Shown here: in pieces, positions 62,124 through 64,000 of the stretch | Layout of the letters: each line of letters opens with the position of its first letter | How positions within the stretch are numbered: the stretch's first letter is position 1 | Source of the DNA: Burkholderia sp. PAMC 26561 | GTDB lineage: Bacteria > Pseudomonadota > Gammaproteobacteria > Burkholderiales > Burkholderiaceae | Direction: 5' to 3' | Length of the DNA stretch: 64,000 nucleotides | Assembly: GCF_001557535.2 (NCBI RefSeq) | Contig: NZ_CP014307.1 | Coordinates: 1,488,001 to 1,552,000 of the forward strand | The notes under the pieces: model-generated | Told to the model about the DNA's origin: nothing | Database searches by the model: none | What the model saw: only the letters and a program-made list of their open reading frames with translations | Translations under genes and position numbers: made by a program

Positions 62124-62579
62124 TTATTCGGCTGGCGAGAACGCCCTCACGCGTGTGCGAATCTCTTCGAGTTCGCCGGTCGTGTACGGACGCTGTTCGG
62201 CGTCGATTGCTCGCTGATAAGCCGCGCCGTCCGGCAGACGGTTTAGCAGCGCACGGATTTCGCCGGTCATCGTATGGTCTGCCGGTTCGAAGGAGTACAG
62301 GCGGAGTTTTTTCTCGCCGCGTTCATACATGAACCAGGTGCATGTCGCGAACACAACCACGCCCACGATTTCCTGGAGACCGAGGATGAACGTAGCAGGA
62401 AGGTCCCAGGCCTCCAACATGACGATCGCAAGCAACCCTGCAATGGCGAGCGTACCCGTTGCGGCAAGGCTGTCGCGCATGTCTGCGACGAGCCGTTGTT
62501 CGCGTCGGTTTAGTTCGAGGCGGCTCGGCGCCACAAGATGGGTCTGTGGGGAATGGTCGAAAAGAGGGAGTGATGCCAT
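62124..62579 (-). CDS. small membrane protein of unknown function
   Basis: A 151-residue protein with two membrane helices (about 43-62, TLAIAGLLAIVMLEAWDLPA; about 68-88, ILGLQEIVGVVVFATCTWFMYE). Its N-terminus (SPQTHLVAPSRLELNRREQR) and C-terminus (TYRRAIDAEQRPYTTGELEEIRTRV-like, helical) are cytoplasmic or periplasmic flanks. No family is recognised. The start at 62579 is upstream of a plausible hydrophilic N-terminus. It is separated from the glycan operon by a terminator. Confidence 0.6.
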   Translation of the reverse strand: MASLPLFDHSPQTHLVAPSRLELNRREQRLVADMRDSLAATGTLAIAGLLAIVMLEAWDLPATFILGLQEIVGVVVFATCTWFMYERGEKKLRLYSFEPADHTMTGEIRALLNRLPDGAAYQRAIDAEQRPYTTGELEEIRTRVRAFSPAE

Positions 62580-63248
62580 GGTGCGGGTTCCATCGAGTGA
62601 ATCGGAGTTTCAACCTGCTTCCAGTGAATTAACGGGCACCCGACGGAAAAGTTGACGCCAAAAATTGGGCGCGGATCAAAAAGAAAAGTGGGGTCATGCA
62701 GGTTTTTCCGACCGTCCATACAACTGCCGGATTCCATGCATCGGGGCAACGCGGTCGCCCGGCAGATCATGCATTGCGCGCTGCATTCGGTGTTTGTGCC
62801 GGCTGAACCCACATAGGAGTTAAAATTGTCGATGGATCTGAAAACGTACCAGCGGGACAGCCCGGGTGGACCAAGGCAGCTTGACCGGAGGAGCGCCCGA
62901 CGTAGAACCGTCGGTGCAGGCGCCGCCATTTGACACCGGCGACGAACTCGACGCGGGGCAGCCGCCAGACCTGACGGACACGACGGCAACTTAGGTACGA
63001 ATCACCTTTGGAATCATGTGCTTCTGTCCCTAAAAAATGCTGTTTGAATATAATGGCCACCGTCCTTGCCTGATCGGGCAATACGCTTCCGGATGCAAGA
63101 AGGTAGTAAAAGAACGAGCATCGGGGCGTTTTCCTCCCGTGGTATTCGCATTGATGTGCCTGCCAGGATCATCGTTGCCGCGCGCGCGTTCAAGCAAGCG
63201 AACCGGCACCTATCGACCATTGAAGCGTCATGAACCGAGGCCCACGGA
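62580..63248. other. 669-base stretch without a recognised gene
   Basis: This stretch lies between the divergent small membrane protein gene and the CheB-type gene. A weak candidate small plus-strand ORF (GTG at 62866 to TAG at 62994, 42 codons, VDQGSLTGGAPDVEPSVQAP then an acidic Thr-rich tail) was seen, and an ATG at 62832 with AGGAG upstream opens another 33-codon frame. The rest looks like promoter DNA for the flanking genes, with some internal short repeats but no clear transposase. Confidence 0.45.
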
Positions 63249-64000
63249 GTGAGTGAGACACCAACATCAACGGCGCCGCCACCTGGCGATGACGCGAGCC
63301 GTGAGAACGCAACCGGGGACGGTCCGGGAGCTGCGCACCGGTCGAGTACACTAAGCTTTCCGGTGGTCGGCATAGGCGCGTCCGCAGGCGGCGTCCAGGC
63401 GCTGCTGCGCTTTTTCGAAAATGCGCCGGCGGATATGGGCATGGCGTTCGTCGTCGTGTTGCATCTGTCGGCCAAGCACGTCAGCAGCGCGGACAAGGTC
63501 TTGCAGAACGTGACCCGCATGCGGGTGTTGCAGGTCAGCGGGCCGACTCCCATCGAACCAAACCACGTGTACGTCATCGCGCCGGGCAAGAGCCTGACCA
63601 TGACGGACGGGCACCTGGACGCGAGCGATGCCGAGTCTCATACGGGCCGGCCGGTCAGCATCGACAGGATGTTCCGCAGTCTCGCGGAGGCACATGGCCA
63701 GCATGTCATGTGCATTGTCATGTCGGGTACCGGCAGCGACGGCGCGGTTGGGATCGCCACCGTCAAGGAGCGCGGCGGCGTGACGCTCGCGCAAGAACCG
63801 AACGACGCCGAATACGGTGAGATGCCGCAGAACGCAATTCAGACGGATCAAGTCGATCTGATTCTGCCGGTCGTCGAAATGCCGCAACGACTGCTGGATA
63901 TCTGGAACAACGCCAAACGTATCGCGTTGCCGGACATCGATGCACCCGCGTTGACTCTGAACGACCGGGCCGACCGGCGTGGCGAGGCAGAGGTTGCGCT
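63249..64000 (+). CDS. CheB-type methylesterase domain protein (start only; runs out of window)
   Basis: The frame from the GTG at 63249 is open to the window end. After a low-complexity N-terminus (about 35 residues, Ser/Thr/Pro-rich) the CheB methylesterase domain begins FPVVGIGASAGGVQALLRFF, with the catalytic Ser in GIGASAGG, the His in VLHLSAKH and the Asp in SGTGSDGAVGIA. It has no N-terminal receiver domain, so it is probably a CheB-CheR-PAS-type chemoreceptor-modifying hybrid kinase or a stand-alone CheB2; the 3' part needed to decide is outside the window. Confidence 0.85.
   Translation, partial: MSETPTSTAPPPGDDASRENATGDGPGAAHRSSTLSFPVVGIGASAGGVQALLRFFENAPADMGMAFVVVLHLSAKHVSSADKVLQNVTRMRVLQVSGPTPIEPNHVYVIAPGKSLTMTDGHLDASDAESHTGRPVSIDRMFRSLAEAHGQHVMCIVMSGTGSDGAVGIATVKERGGVTLAQEPNDAEYGEMPQNAIQTDQVDLILPVVEMPQRLLDIWNNAKRIALPDIDAPALTLNDRADRRGEAEVA

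Noticed and set aside
62640..62830. Bases resembling the repeated ends of IS21-like elements (CCAAAAATTGGGCGCGGATC and following)
   Set aside because: No transposase or second end was found in the window, and the resemblance is from memory only; not enough to annotate a mobile element.
63014..63601. 195-codon minus-strand open frame across the CheB start
   Set aside because: It overlaps the CheB domain, which has its Ser, His and Asp residues on the plus strand; the minus-strand translation looks like a shadow.

Overview
The window is GC-rich chromosomal DNA from a member of the Burkholderiaceae. A Paraburkholderia- or Caballeronia-like organism fits best, judging from codon use, the gene families and the mixed metabolic, type VI secretion and surface-glycan content; species cannot be fixed from sequence alone. 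No rRNA, tRNA, CRISPR array or intact insertion sequence was recognised.

Layout. 1-8.7 kb: the 3' end of a uvrA-family gene, a cyanase, an ACT-domain protein, a DUF445 membrane protein, then an NTF2-like gene translationally coupled to a glycogen-debranching-type glucosidase and followed by a large GH63-like glucosidase. 8.7-15.5 kb: an orphan TAXI binding protein, a zinc-ribbon membrane protein, and a pentose/aldarate-type degradation pair (semialdehyde dehydrogenase plus keto-deoxy-sugar dehydratase) divergent from its likely LysR regulator. 15.7-17.3 kb: a small accessory module read here as a toxin-like gene with two paralogous small downstream genes, the second preceded by the decayed tail of another copy of the toxin-like gene. 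17.3-23.5 kb: an organosulfur scavenging cluster on the minus strand (two flavin-dependent monooxygenases, an SfnB-like acyl-CoA dehydrogenase homologue, a sulfonate-binding protein, a four-domain rhodanese).

23.8-36.8 kb: an auxiliary type VI secretion island with VgrG, a peptidoglycan-targeting effector (M23-like N-terminus, GH19-like C-terminus), two paralogous exported candidate immunity proteins, PAAR, a membrane protein, a TssM with a degenerate Walker A and TssF. The rest of the core apparatus is absent, so it probably works with a complete system elsewhere. The C-terminal toxin half and the immunity genes are clearly AT-richer than their surroundings.

37.4-51.2 kb: peroxide defence (ahpF, ahpC), an oxidoreductase, a peptide-binding protein, ribA, a solitary HicB-type gene with two operator-like palindromes, a 2OG-Fe(II) oxygenase, a resolvase-like protein lacking catalytic residues, a hemerythrin protein, an SOS-box-controlled nuclease/helicase, two small exported proteins and a PoxB-like enzyme. 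51.3-62.0 kb: a tightly packed minus-strand glycan cluster (UDP-glucuronate decarboxylase-like SDR, six glycosyltransferases, a NodU/CmcH-type carbamoyltransferase, a GmhB-like phosphatase and a PIG-L deacetylase), many genes overlapping by 4 bases. The window ends with a small membrane protein and the start of a CheB-type chemotaxis protein.
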